Shown piece after piece: positions 1-6,323 of a stretch of DNA of 6,406 nt. The notes under the pieces are model-generated. The model saw nothing but the letters and a program-made list of their open reading frames with translations, was not told the origin of the DNA and searched no databases. The stretch's first letter is position 1, and every line of letters starts with the position of its first letter. The stretch is from Rhodospirillaceae bacterium. GTDB lineage: Bacteria > Pseudomonadota > Alphaproteobacteria > Rhodospirillales > Rhodospirillaceae. The stretch is from positions 1 to 6,406 of the forward strand of contig JAFGWD010000250.1 of assembly GCA_016937315.1 (NCBI GenBank), written 5' to 3'. A program made the position numbers and the translations under genes.

Positions 1-255
1 ATTTTCCAGTCGCACACCGTATTCTTTGTCGAGAACACGCATAATTGCAACACTGACCGCCATCAGGGCGGGCTGTGTGTTCTCAGTCATCATCAAGTCG
101 TGTTCCGGACCCTCGAACATGATCTGCGTCAGTTTTTGCTCGAGCGCATCCTCGACCTCGGCAAAGACATCACGCGCAACAGAAAATGTCGTTGCGAGCT
201 CACGCCCCATACCGACGGCTTGAGATCCTTGCCCCGGGAAAACCACTGCGCGCAT
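1..255 (-). CDS. fabD: Malonyl CoA-acyl carrier protein transacylase, N-terminal part (cut by window edge)
   Basis: FabD moves the malonyl group from malonyl-CoA to acyl carrier protein in the cytoplasm, making the extender unit for type II fatty-acid synthesis. Reading the minus strand from the ATG at 255-253 gives 85 codons without a stop, beginning MRAVVFPGQGSQAVGMG. The FPGQGSQ motif near residues 6-12 is the hallmark N-terminus of the FabD/acyltransferase fold, and the stretch MMTENTQPALMAVSVA (about 55-70) matches the family's conserved TQPAL region. The start is well supported: a GGAGGAG ribosome binding site lies 6 nt upstream (complement of 262-268). The active-site GHSLG serine motif normally comes just after this point and would lie outside the window, so the gene is truncated by the boundary and shows no sign of being broken. 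It is transcribed divergently from rpsF, an arrangement common in alphaproteobacteria. Confidence 0.93.
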   Translation of the reverse strand, partial: MRAVVFPGQGSQAVGMGRELATTFSVARDVFAEVEDALEQKLTQIMFEGPEHDLMMTENTQPALMAVSVAIMRVLDKEYGVRLEN

Positions 256-304
256 GCGCTACTCCTCCAGATATGTCGCCAAGAAATCCAACCTCTTCGA
301 CGTC

Positions 305-333
305 AAGAGAAGCCCAAGCTTTCACAATGTCAA
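305..333 (-). promoter_or_regulatory. Possible fabD promoter
   Basis: On the minus strand a perfect TTGACA -35 hexamer (complement of 328-333, within GCTTGACA) lies about 75 bp upstream of the fabD ATG. At a 17-nt spacing the -10 position (complement of 305-310) reads TCTCTT, which matches the TATAAT consensus at only three of six positions. The call therefore rests on the -35 box and its placement. Its -35 element lies only 7 bp from the candidate rpsF -35 element on the other strand, so the two promoters would be back to back. Confidence 0.3.
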
Positions 334-340
334 GCGCCCC

Positions 341-368
341 TTGCTTCGCGCCGAAAGATGTGTATAGT
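341..368 (+). promoter_or_regulatory. Probable promoter of the rpsF-rpsR-rplI cluster
   Basis: A TTGCTT -35 element (341-346) and a TATAGT -10 element (363-368) are separated by 16 nt. The -10 matches the sigma-70 consensus at five of six positions and the -35 at three or four. The position is right for a divergent promoter between fabD and rpsF. Transcription would begin near 375 and give an untranslated leader of about 108 nt before the rpsF ATG. The assignment comes from hexamer matching alone. Confidence 0.5.
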
Positions 369-374
369 CCGCCA

Positions 375-482
375 CCTTGCAACTCCTTGCCGATCATGGG
401 ATCGGCTATGCCCAGAGGAACAGCGGTGAAACATTGTTTCAGCCCTGTTTCGGGACGAGAGAAGCCATAGGGAGTCTATAAT
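375..482 (+). promoter_or_regulatory. Structured rpsF leader, candidate S6:S18 autoregulatory region
   Basis: The untranslated region before rpsF contains two clear hairpins. The first is a perfect 7-bp stem, GCCGATC (389-395) and GATCGGC (400-406), closed by the tetraloop ATGG. The second pairs TGAAAC (427-432) with GTTTCA (436-441) around a 3-nt loop; it gains two more G-C pairs (425-426 with 443-444) if G442 bulges out. In several bacteria the S6:S18 complex represses its own mRNA by binding a leader structure with a conserved CCG trinucleotide. A CCG is present here at 390-392, but inside a stem, so I cannot show that this is the same motif. The rpsF ribosome binding site TAGGGAG (468-474) lies 8 nt before the ATG. 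Confidence 0.35.
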
Positions 483-974
483 ATGTCTCTTTACGAGAGC
501 GTGGTTATCGCGCGGCAAGACATCAGCGCTGCCCAGGTGGAAGCTCTGATGGATCGCCTGACTGAAGTGCTCGTCGCCGGTGGCGGCGAGGTCAAGAAGC
601 GGGAAATGTGGGGTTTGCGTAACCTCTCCTACCGCGTCAATAAGAACCGCAAGGGACATTACGTCCTTTTCAACATTGATGCGCCGTCGGCAGCAATCAA
701 TGAGTATGAACGTCAGATGCGGATCAACGAAGATATCCTGCGTTACATGACGGTGCGCGTTGAGGCTCTGGAAGAAGGCCCCTCCGCGATGATGCAGCCG
801 CGCAATGAACGTGGTGATCGTAGCGAACGTGGTGACCGTGGTGACCGTGGTGATCGTGGTCCGCGCGGTGATCGTGGAGACCGGGGTGACCGGGGTGACC
901 GGGGTGGCCCGCGTCGTAGCTTTGACCGTGATCGCGCACCTGTCGCTCCGCAAGCCGTCGAAGGAGACAACTGA
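483..974 (+). CDS. rpsF: 30S ribosomal protein S6 with long Arg-Gly-Asp repeat tail
   Basis: S6 is a small-subunit protein that pairs with S18 and binds the central domain of 16S rRNA in the platform. The product is 163 residues. Residues 1-97 are the S6 ferredoxin-like domain, with recognisable family segments MSLYESVVIARQDIS, KKREMWGLRNLSYRVNKN (38-55) and GHYVLFNIDAP (58-68). After about residue 105 comes a low-complexity tail built on R-G-D triplets (110-142), then an Ala/Pro/Val end (VAPQAVEGDN). E. coli S6 is about 130-135 residues, so the tail makes this protein longer. Charged, repetitive S6 tails are known in alphaproteobacteria, but the tail's function is not established. The start has a good ribosome binding site (TAGGGAG, 8 nt upstream). 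The TGA stop overlaps the rpsR start by one base (TGATG), which favours coupled translation of S6 and S18. Confidence 0.97.
   Translation: MSLYESVVIARQDISAAQVEALMDRLTEVLVAGGGEVKKREMWGLRNLSYRVNKNRKGHYVLFNIDAPSAAINEYERQMRINEDILRYMTVRVEALEEGPSAMMQPRNERGDRSERGDRGDRGDRGPRGDRGDRGDRGDRGGPRRSFDRDRAPVAPQAVEGDN
810..908 (+). repeat. Nine-bp tandem repeat, 11 units, encoding (Arg-Gly-Asp)n in S6
   Basis: Eleven consecutive 9-bp units of the form CGN-GGN-GAY run in frame through the 3' part of rpsF. Eight encode RGD; the deviating units are RSE (unit 2), RGP (unit 6) and RGG (unit 11). Units 3-5 are nearly identical at the DNA level (CGTGGTGAC/T), and units 9-10 are identical (CGGGGTGAC). This indicates recent duplication within the array and possible length variation. 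Because the unit is a multiple of three, gain or loss of a unit would keep the reading frame. Confidence 0.9.
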
Positions 975-1210
975 TGACCACTGCTCCGCGTCGCCCGTTT
1001 TTCCGCCGTCGCAAGACGTGTCCGTTCTCCGGTGCACAAGCTCCGAAGATTGATTATAAAGATGTGAAGCTGTTGGGTCGCTTCATCTCTGAGCGTGGTA
1101 AGATTGTGCCCAGCCGCATCACGGCGGTTTCGGCGAAGAAGCAACGCGAATTGGCCCGCGCCATTAAACGCGCACGCTATTTGTCGCTGTTGCCTTACGT
1201 GATGAAGTAA
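974..1210 (+). CDS. rpsR: 30S ribosomal protein S18
   Basis: S18 forms a heterodimer with S6 in the platform of the 30S subunit. The 78-residue product shows the complete family pattern: the basic N-terminus with FFRRRKTCPFSG (9-20), then KIDYKDVKLLGRFISERGKI (25-44), then VPSRITAVSAKKQRELARAI and the C-terminal KRARYLSLLPYV. Its length is normal for S18. The ribosome binding site AAGGAG (961-966) lies in the last codons of rpsF, 7 nt before the ATG. The start codon overlaps the rpsF stop by one base, which fits the equal amounts needed for the S6:S18 pair. Confidence 0.98.
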   Translation: MTTAPRRPFFRRRKTCPFSGAQAPKIDYKDVKLLGRFISERGKIVPSRITAVSAKKQRELARAIKRARYLSLLPYVMK

Positions 1211-1340
1211 ATCCCCCTCTGGGGATGCCTTCGGGCGCTGCATCTGGCGGATCGCACACCATGTGCGGTCCGCATTTCGCATTCCTAACGGACCGAGGCG
1301 TTAACCGCCCGGGGCCGGACGAACAGAAAGGAAGAAGACA
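1211..1340 (+). promoter_or_regulatory. Structured rpsR-rplI spacer with competing hairpins
   Basis: This 130-nt spacer has no coding potential but dense secondary-structure signals. ATCCCC (1211-1216) pairs with GGGGAT (1221-1226) directly after the rpsR stop. GCC-TTCG-GGC (1227-1236) is a small stem closed by a stable UUCG tetraloop, and it can sit inside a GATGC/GCATC stem (1224-1228 with 1240-1244) that competes with the first hairpin. An 11-bp stem with one G-U pair is formed by 1247-1257 and 1263-1273. The segment CGGTCCG (1266-1272) of that stem can instead pair with CGGACCG (1289-1295). GGCG/CGCC (1297-1300 with 1306-1309) forms a last small hairpin. No strong U-tract follows any of them, so a complete intrinsic terminator is unlikely. 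Partial attenuation, RNA processing or mRNA stabilisation are possible roles. Confidence 0.5.
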
Positions 1341-1907
1341 ATGGAAGTCATTCTGTTGGAACGCATCGAACGGCTTGGCCAGATGGGCGATGTCGTCAAC
1401 GTAAAACCGGGTTATGCGCGGAACTTCTTGTTGCCGCAGAACAAGGCTTTGCGGGCCACCAAGGCCAATTTGAGCCTCTTTGAGTCTCAGCGTGTCCAGA
1501 TCGAAGCCTCTAACTTGAAGCGCCGCGAAGAAGCCGAAGCGGTTGCCGCCAAGATGGATGGTCTGCGTTTGGTGATCGTGCGTCAGGCTGCGGAAAGTGG
1601 CCAGTTGTATGGATCGGTGACCGCCCGCGATATCCGCGACGCGATTCGGGGAGCGGGTTTCTCCGTTGAGAAGGCTCAGGCACAGTTGAACCAGCCGATC
1701 AAGGCGTTGGGGACTTATGCGGTGCCGTTTTCTCTGCATCCCGAGGTGAAGATCGATGTTGCCGTGATCGTTGCCCGTTCGGAAGAAGAAGCCGAAATCG
1801 CCGCGCGTGCCTTGGCTAAAACGGCCGATGTGGAAGATGAGGCGGAGATCGAAGAGGTCGAAGCCGAGACTGTTGCCGAAGAGGTCGAGGACGCCGAAGC
1901 TGAATAA
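1341..1907 (+). CDS. rplI: 50S ribosomal protein L9 with acidic C-terminal tail
   Basis: L9 is a large-subunit protein that binds 23S rRNA near the base of the L1 stalk and helps keep the reading frame and ribosome spacing. The N-terminal domain is unmistakable: MEVILLERIERLGQMGD followed by VKPGYARNFLLPQNKALRAT (21-40), which includes the GYARNFL signature. A charged connecting helix (about 41-75) leads to the C-terminal domain (about 76-147), with GQLYGSVTARDI and the LGTYAVPFSLHPEV segment. The product has 188 residues against about 149 in E. coli. The excess is a tail in which 15 of the last 26 residues are Asp or Glu. The ribosome binding site AAGGAAG (1328-1334) lies 6 nt before the ATG. 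It is the last gene of the cluster, followed by a strong terminator. Confidence 0.97.
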   Translation: MEVILLERIERLGQMGDVVNVKPGYARNFLLPQNKALRATKANLSLFESQRVQIEASNLKRREEAEAVAAKMDGLRLVIVRQAAESGQLYGSVTARDIRDAIRGAGFSVEKAQAQLNQPIKALGTYAVPFSLHPEVKIDVAVIVARSEEEAEIAARALAKTADVEDEAEIEEVEAETVAEEVEDAEAE

Positions 1908-1930
1908 GCCTTGCTGTCTTGCCGATGGAT

Positions 1931-1963
1931 ACCGCCGCCTGGTTTCTGGGCGGCGGTCTTTTT
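1931..1963 (+). terminator. Intrinsic terminator after rplI
   Basis: A perfect 9-bp GC-rich stem pairs ACCGCCGCC (1931-1939) with GGCGGCGGT (1949-1957) around a 9-nt loop. It is followed at once by CTTTTT (1958-1963). It starts 23 nt after the rplI stop codon. This is a textbook Rho-independent terminator and separates the ribosomal cluster from dnaB. Confidence 0.92.
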
Positions 1964-1996
1964 ATGTGGTCTCTGCTGTATCGTGATTTTTCCCCG

Positions 1997-2018
1997 ATAT
2001 CCACAGAGCTGTGGATAC
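1997..2018. promoter_or_regulatory. Inverted pair of DnaA-box-like sites upstream of dnaB
   Basis: The sequence TATCCACAG (1998-2006), AG, CTGTGGATA (2009-2017) is a perfect inverted repeat with 9-bp arms. Each arm lies in a 9-mer that differs from the DnaA box TTATCCACA only at the first base: ATATCCACA at 1997-2005 on the plus strand, and GTATCCACA on the minus strand at 2018-2010. The pair ends 32 nt before the dnaB start codon. The obvious reading is a DnaA operator that ties dnaB transcription to DnaA activity. As an alternative, RNA from this region could fold into a 7-bp hairpin (1998-2004 with 2011-2017) followed by CTTTTT, which would look like a weak attenuator. I could not pick a convincing dnaB promoter between the rplI terminator and the start codon. 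Confidence 0.55.
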
Positions 2019-2050
2019 TTTTTCCAGAGGTCACGTGTTAGGGTGCACGC

Positions 2051-3559
2051 ATGAGCCAGTCCATTGATCCGATTCTGTCCGAAGCCATGCACTCTGCCGC
2101 CCAATCGCGTGCGGTACGCCAGCCCCCTTATGATATCGAGGCGGAGCAAGCGCTGTTGGGTGCCATTCTCAACAACAATGCGGCCATTGATAAGGTCATT
2201 GACCTGTTGCGGCCAGAGCATTTCGCCGACAGTACTCATCGCAAAATTTACGACCTGTGCCTGTCCATGTATGGGCGGGGCGATACCGCCGATCCGATCA
2301 CGCTGAAGCGTCTGATGGATGGCACGCCGGAATTGGAACGCGTTGGCGGTCCGGGATATTTGGCGCGTCTTGCGGCTTCGGTGGTCGGAATCATCAATGC
2401 CGAACAGTATGGCCGCTTGGTCTATGACCTCTACATTCGCCGCCAATTGATTGCGTTGGGCGAAGATGTGGTCAACGACTCCTTTGACGACACGCTGGAT
2501 TCCTCCACTGATGACCGTATTCGCAAGGCAGAGGAAGGCTTGTATCAACTGGCCACCACCGGTGACACAGCCAAGGGATTTACGCAGTTCAAGTCCGCCC
2601 TGAAAATGTCTTTGGCAATGGCCGCCGCAGCTCATAAATCCAGCGGCTTGTCCGGTGTCACCACCGGCCTTGTTGATATGGACAACCTGTTGGGTGGGTT
2701 TCACAATTCGGATTTGATCATCCTGGCCGGACGCCCTGGTATGGGAAAAACCGCTCTGGCCACGGCGATTGCCTACAACGCCGCTTATTCCAAGTTACAG
2801 GACCCAGACGGTCCCGGTGCGGTGACAGCGTTCTTCTCGTTGGAAATGTCCGCCGAGCAGTTGGCTACCCGTATTTTGTCCAACGAGGCTCAAATCCCCG
2901 GTCACAAAATGCGAACCGGCAAGATGACCCAGGATGATTTCAATAAGTTGAGCGCGGCGGTCGGGTCCCTGGAACGCGTGCCATTATTCATTGATGATAC
3001 CCCCGGTTTGTCAGTGGGGGCGATTCGCACCCGGGCGCGTCGCCTGCAACGCCAATCGAATTTGGGCATGATCGTCATTGATTACTTGCAATTGTTGAGC
3101 CCCGGCGCGTCCTCCCGACGGGAAGCCAACCGCGTCCAGGAACTCTCGGAAATGACGCGCGGCCTGAAAATTCTGGCCAAAGAGTTGAATGTGCCGGTAC
3201 TGGTTTTGTCTCAGTTGTCCCGCGCCGTGGAAAGCCGTGACGATAAACGCCCGCAGTTGTCCGATTTGCGCGAATCCGGCTCCATCGAGCAGGACGCCGA
3301 CATGGTGATCTTCGTTTATCGTGAGCACTATTACAAAAAAGCGAAGCGCCCGCAGAAGAAGGATGGCGAAGATGAGGGCAAGTACGCACGTTCTGTTGAT
3401 GAGTGGGAAGATGCTCTAAAAGCGATTGAATTTCGTTCGGAAGCCATTGTTGCCAAGCAACGTCATGGTCCCACCGACACGGTTGTGCTCCACTTCAATG
3501 GGGAGTACACCACCTTCGGCAATTGGACGGACGATGAACACCTTCCCTATGGAGGATAA
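2051..3559 (+). CDS. dnaB: Replicative DNA helicase DnaB
   Basis: DnaB is the hexameric ATP-driven 5'-3' helicase that unwinds DNA at the replication fork and works with primase. The 502-residue product has the full domain set. The N-terminal domain starts around PPYDIEAEQALLGAIL (25-40). A linker leads to the RecA-like domain at about 195. Walker A is GRPGMGKT (227-234), the catalytic Glu lies in FFSLEMS (261-267), and Walker B is IVIDYLQLL (341-349). SQLSRAVE (387-394) and the arginine-finger region KQRHGPT (469-475) follow. A lysine-rich insertion at about 428-460 makes it longer than E. coli DnaB (471 residues); insertions here are usual in alphaproteobacteria. No intein interrupts the ATPase motifs. 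The residue after KQRHGPT is Asp476 where Gly is usual. The start is supported by a modest AGGGTG (2040-2045) 5 nt before the ATG; Met13 is a less likely alternative. It is followed by alr after 6 nt. Confidence 0.97.
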   Translation: MSQSIDPILSEAMHSAAQSRAVRQPPYDIEAEQALLGAILNNNAAIDKVIDLLRPEHFADSTHRKIYDLCLSMYGRGDTADPITLKRLMDGTPELERVGGPGYLARLAASVVGIINAEQYGRLVYDLYIRRQLIALGEDVVNDSFDDTLDSSTDDRIRKAEEGLYQLATTGDTAKGFTQFKSALKMSLAMAAAAHKSSGLSGVTTGLVDMDNLLGGFHNSDLIILAGRPGMGKTALATAIAYNAAYSKLQDPDGPGAVTAFFSLEMSAEQLATRILSNEAQIPGHKMRTGKMTQDDFNKLSAAVGSLERVPLFIDDTPGLSVGAIRTRARRLQRQSNLGMIVIDYLQLLSPGASSRREANRVQELSEMTRGLKILAKELNVPVLVLSQLSRAVESRDDKRPQLSDLRESGSIEQDADMVIFVYREHYYKKAKRPQKKDGEDEGKYARSVDEWEDALKAIEFRSEAIVAKQRHGPTDTVVLHFNGEYTTFGNWTDDEHLPYGG

Positions 3560-3565
3560 CCCACC

Positions 3566-4708
3566 GTGTCTTTGGAGCCTGTTTCGGCAGCTCTGGCCCG
3601 AGCCGGAGCCGTGTTGACGATTGACCTTGGGGCCATCGTCGCCAATTGGATATCGCTAAAACACCGGGTTCCTGGTGCAGAAGTCGCGGCGGTGGTGAAG
3701 GCCGATGCCTATGGTTTGGGTGCCGTGCCAGTGGCTCAGGCTCTGGCTGCTGCCGGGTGCAAAACTTTTTTTGTTGCCCATCTGGATGAAGGCATGCAGC
3801 TACGTGGTGCCTTGCCGCAGCCCCGGATTTTTGTGCTGCATGGCCCCAATCCGGGCACCGAGGCCGACTTTGCCGCCGCAGGCTTGATTCCGGTTCTGAA
3901 CGACGTTGAACAGGTGCGGGGATGGGCCGCCCTTGCCCGGGCAAGCGGACTGCCACATTCTGCGGCTCTTCAGGTTGATACCGGCATGACTCGGCTTGGT
4001 TTGTCGCGTGCCGAATTCGACGCTCTGGTCGCCGACTCGGAGAGCTTAGCCGCGCTTGCGCCGACGTTGTTGATGAGCCACTTTGCGTGTGCGGATGATT
4101 CCAGTCATCCCTTGACCGCGATGCAAATCGATAATTTCACAGCATTTTCTAGGGCCTTACCCGGCATTCCGGCCAGTCTGTCTGCGTCGTCGGGGATTTT
4201 CTTGGGTGCAAAGGCAAAATTCGATCTCGTCCGTCCGGGCATCGTGCTTTATGGCGGCAATCCAAATGACGCACCGAGCAACCCGATGGCACCGGTTCTT
4301 ACCTGTTCCGCTCGCGTCGTGCATGTTCAGGATATCGACCGGCCGCAGACCGTGGGATATGGCGCAACCTATACCGTTCCTGGCCCCGGACGCTTGGCCA
4401 CAGTGGCGATTGGCTATGCGGATGGCTTTTTGCGCGGCATCGGAGAACGCCCCGACGGTTTCCCGGTTTTTGCCGATGCCAATGGGGTTAAGGCGCGTCT
4501 GGTTGGACGCATTTCTATGGATCTTGCCACCTATGATATCAGCGATACCCCGAAGGGGAGCATCGTGCCGGGTGACACCATTGACGTTATCGGTAAATAT
4601 GCCAGCATTGACGATCTTGCCAAGGCGGCGGGCACCATCTCGTATGAGCTGTTGACCCGTCTTGGTCCACGTCTTCACCGGATATACAGAAACGGCACCG
4701 TGATATGA
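3566..4708 (+). CDS. alr: Alanine racemase (PLP-dependent)
   Basis: Alanine racemase interconverts L- and D-alanine in the cytoplasm and supplies D-alanine for peptidoglycan. The 380-residue product has the PLP-binding lysine in AAVVKADAYGLG (Lys45), DTGMTRLGL (138-146), HFACAD (172-177), the catalytic tyrosine in VGYGATYT (Tyr265), AIGYADGFLR (281-290) and VGRISMD (313-319). Together these cover the TIM barrel and the C-terminal beta domain, and the length is normal for the family. The start is GTG, preceded by GGAGG at 3551-3555, which lies in the last codons of dnaB with a 10-nt spacer. A GTG further in, before LTIDLGAIVANW, would remove residues upstream of the conserved core and lacks such a site. 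The gene starts 6 nt after dnaB and its end overlaps mlaE by 4 nt (ATGA), so it is an internal operon gene. The Alr/DadX distinction cannot be settled from sequence, but no dadA is adjacent. Confidence 0.95.
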   Translation: MSLEPVSAALARAGAVLTIDLGAIVANWISLKHRVPGAEVAAVVKADAYGLGAVPVAQALAAAGCKTFFVAHLDEGMQLRGALPQPRIFVLHGPNPGTEADFAAAGLIPVLNDVEQVRGWAALARASGLPHSAALQVDTGMTRLGLSRAEFDALVADSESLAALAPTLLMSHFACADDSSHPLTAMQIDNFTAFSRALPGIPASLSASSGIFLGAKAKFDLVRPGIVLYGGNPNDAPSNPMAPVLTCSARVVHVQDIDRPQTVGYGATYTVPGPGRLATVAIGYADGFLRGIGERPDGFPVFADANGVKARLVGRISMDLATYDISDTPKGSIVPGDTIDVIGKYASIDDLAKAAGTISYELLTRLGPRLHRIYRNGTVI

Positions 4709-5478
4709 ACTTTCTGGCCCTCATCGGACAGGTCTTCCTCGGTTTTCTGGGTGCCGTTGGACGCCTGACGCGGTTTACCGCTCTGGCCGTCTCGCACATG
4801 GTGCGGCCACCATTCTATCTCCGGCAACTGCTGCGGCAGTTTCTGGACATCGGGTATTTCTCGTTGCCGGTGGTGGCCTTGACGGCGATTTTCTCGGGCA
4901 TGGTGCTGGCTTTGCAAAGTCATTCGGGGTTTGCACGATTCCAGGCCGAGGGCGCGGTGGCCATGGTCGTGGTTCTGTCGATTACCCGAGAGTTGGGGCC
5001 GGTGTTGGCGGGGCTGATGGTTGCCGGGCGCATTGGGGCGTCGATGGCTGCCGAAATCGGCACCATGCGCGTCACCGAGCAGGTGGATGCCTTGACCACG
5101 TTATCCACCAACCCCTTCAAATATCTGGTGGCACCGCGTCTGTTGGCGGGCTTGCTGATGATGCCGCTGTTGGTGCTGGTCGCCGACATTTTGGGCGTTT
5201 TTGGGGGCTATATCATCGGCATCGGGAAACTCGGTTTCAATTCAGGCAGTTACCTCGCCAACACCTGGGATGTGATGGAAACCATGGATGTGGTTTCCGG
5301 TCTGGTGAAGGCGGGTGTCTTTGGCTTTTTGATCGCCTTGATGGGGTGCTACAACGGCTATAACTCCAAAGGCGGGGCACAAGGCGTCGGTGCCGCAACC
5401 ACCAATGCTGTGGTTTCAGCCTCAATTCTGATTCTGATTTCCAATTACGTCGTCACCGAAATCTTCTTCGCCCAGTGA
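4705..5478 (+). CDS. mlaE: MlaE-type ABC transporter permease
   Basis: This is the inner-membrane permease of an Mla-type lipid transporter, which in E. coli moves phospholipids between the inner membrane and periplasmic carriers to keep the outer membrane asymmetric. The 257-residue product has the family's N-terminal amphipathic region (about 1-45) and hydrophobic segments near 52-72, 84-106, 147-172, 200-216 and 236-255. The diagnostic stretch is LSITRELGPVLAGLMVAGRI (91-110), followed by AAEIGTMRVTEQVDAL, with NGYNSKGGAQGVGAATTNAV late in the protein (217-236). Length agrees with E. coli MlaE (260). The ATG overlaps the alr stop by 4 nt and has no strong ribosome binding site, so translation is probably coupled to alr. 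mlaF follows after 10 nt. No mlaD, mlaC or mlaB lies in the window, so the partner proteins must be encoded elsewhere. TrgB/TGD1-like relatives share this fold. Confidence 0.92.
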   Translation: MNFLALIGQVFLGFLGAVGRLTRFTALAVSHMVRPPFYLRQLLRQFLDIGYFSLPVVALTAIFSGMVLALQSHSGFARFQAEGAVAMVVVLSITRELGPVLAGLMVAGRIGASMAAEIGTMRVTEQVDALTTLSTNPFKYLVAPRLLAGLLMMPLLVLVADILGVFGGYIIGIGKLGFNSGSYLANTWDVMETMDVVSGLVKAGVFGFLIALMGCYNGYNSKGGAQGVGAATTNAVVSASILILISNYVVTEIFFAQ

Positions 5479-5488
5479 AGGCTCCAGC

Positions 5489-6265
<777 letters not shown>

Positions 6266-6323
6266 TCCAGGGTGTCGTAATCGCGTGTTTTTTGCGGTTT
6301 CGCGGTGATGAATCGAGGATGGT

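Noticed and set aside
810..908. Regular tandem array considered as a CRISPR or other direct-repeat locus
   Set aside because: Units are 9 bp, contiguous without spacers, and in frame within rpsF, so it is a protein-coding repeat.
330..1037. Long minus-strand open frame (235 codons) opposite rpsF
   Set aside because: It lies antisense to a certain ribosomal gene, its sequence is the low-complexity mirror of the RGD repeat, and it has no recognisable domain.
743..1282. Minus-strand open frame (179 codons) with Arg-Ser-Pro repeats
   Set aside because: The repeats are the complement of the 9-bp array in rpsF; it covers rpsF and rpsR, which are certain genes on the plus strand.
1715..2704. Minus-strand open frame (329 codons) spanning the rplI end, terminator and dnaB start
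   Set aside because: It crosses two certain plus-strand genes and a strong terminator, and its translation shows no family motif; it is a by-product of GC-rich codon bias.
4206..4655. Plus-strand open frame (149 codons) in a second frame within alr
   Set aside because: alr carries all its catalytic motifs in the other frame through this region; the overlapping frame has no ribosome binding site or recognisable domain.
5101..5109. TTATCCACC, a one-mismatch DnaA box inside mlaE
   Set aside because: A single copy in coding sequence, encoding conserved-region residues, with no partner site nearby; chance occurrence is likely.
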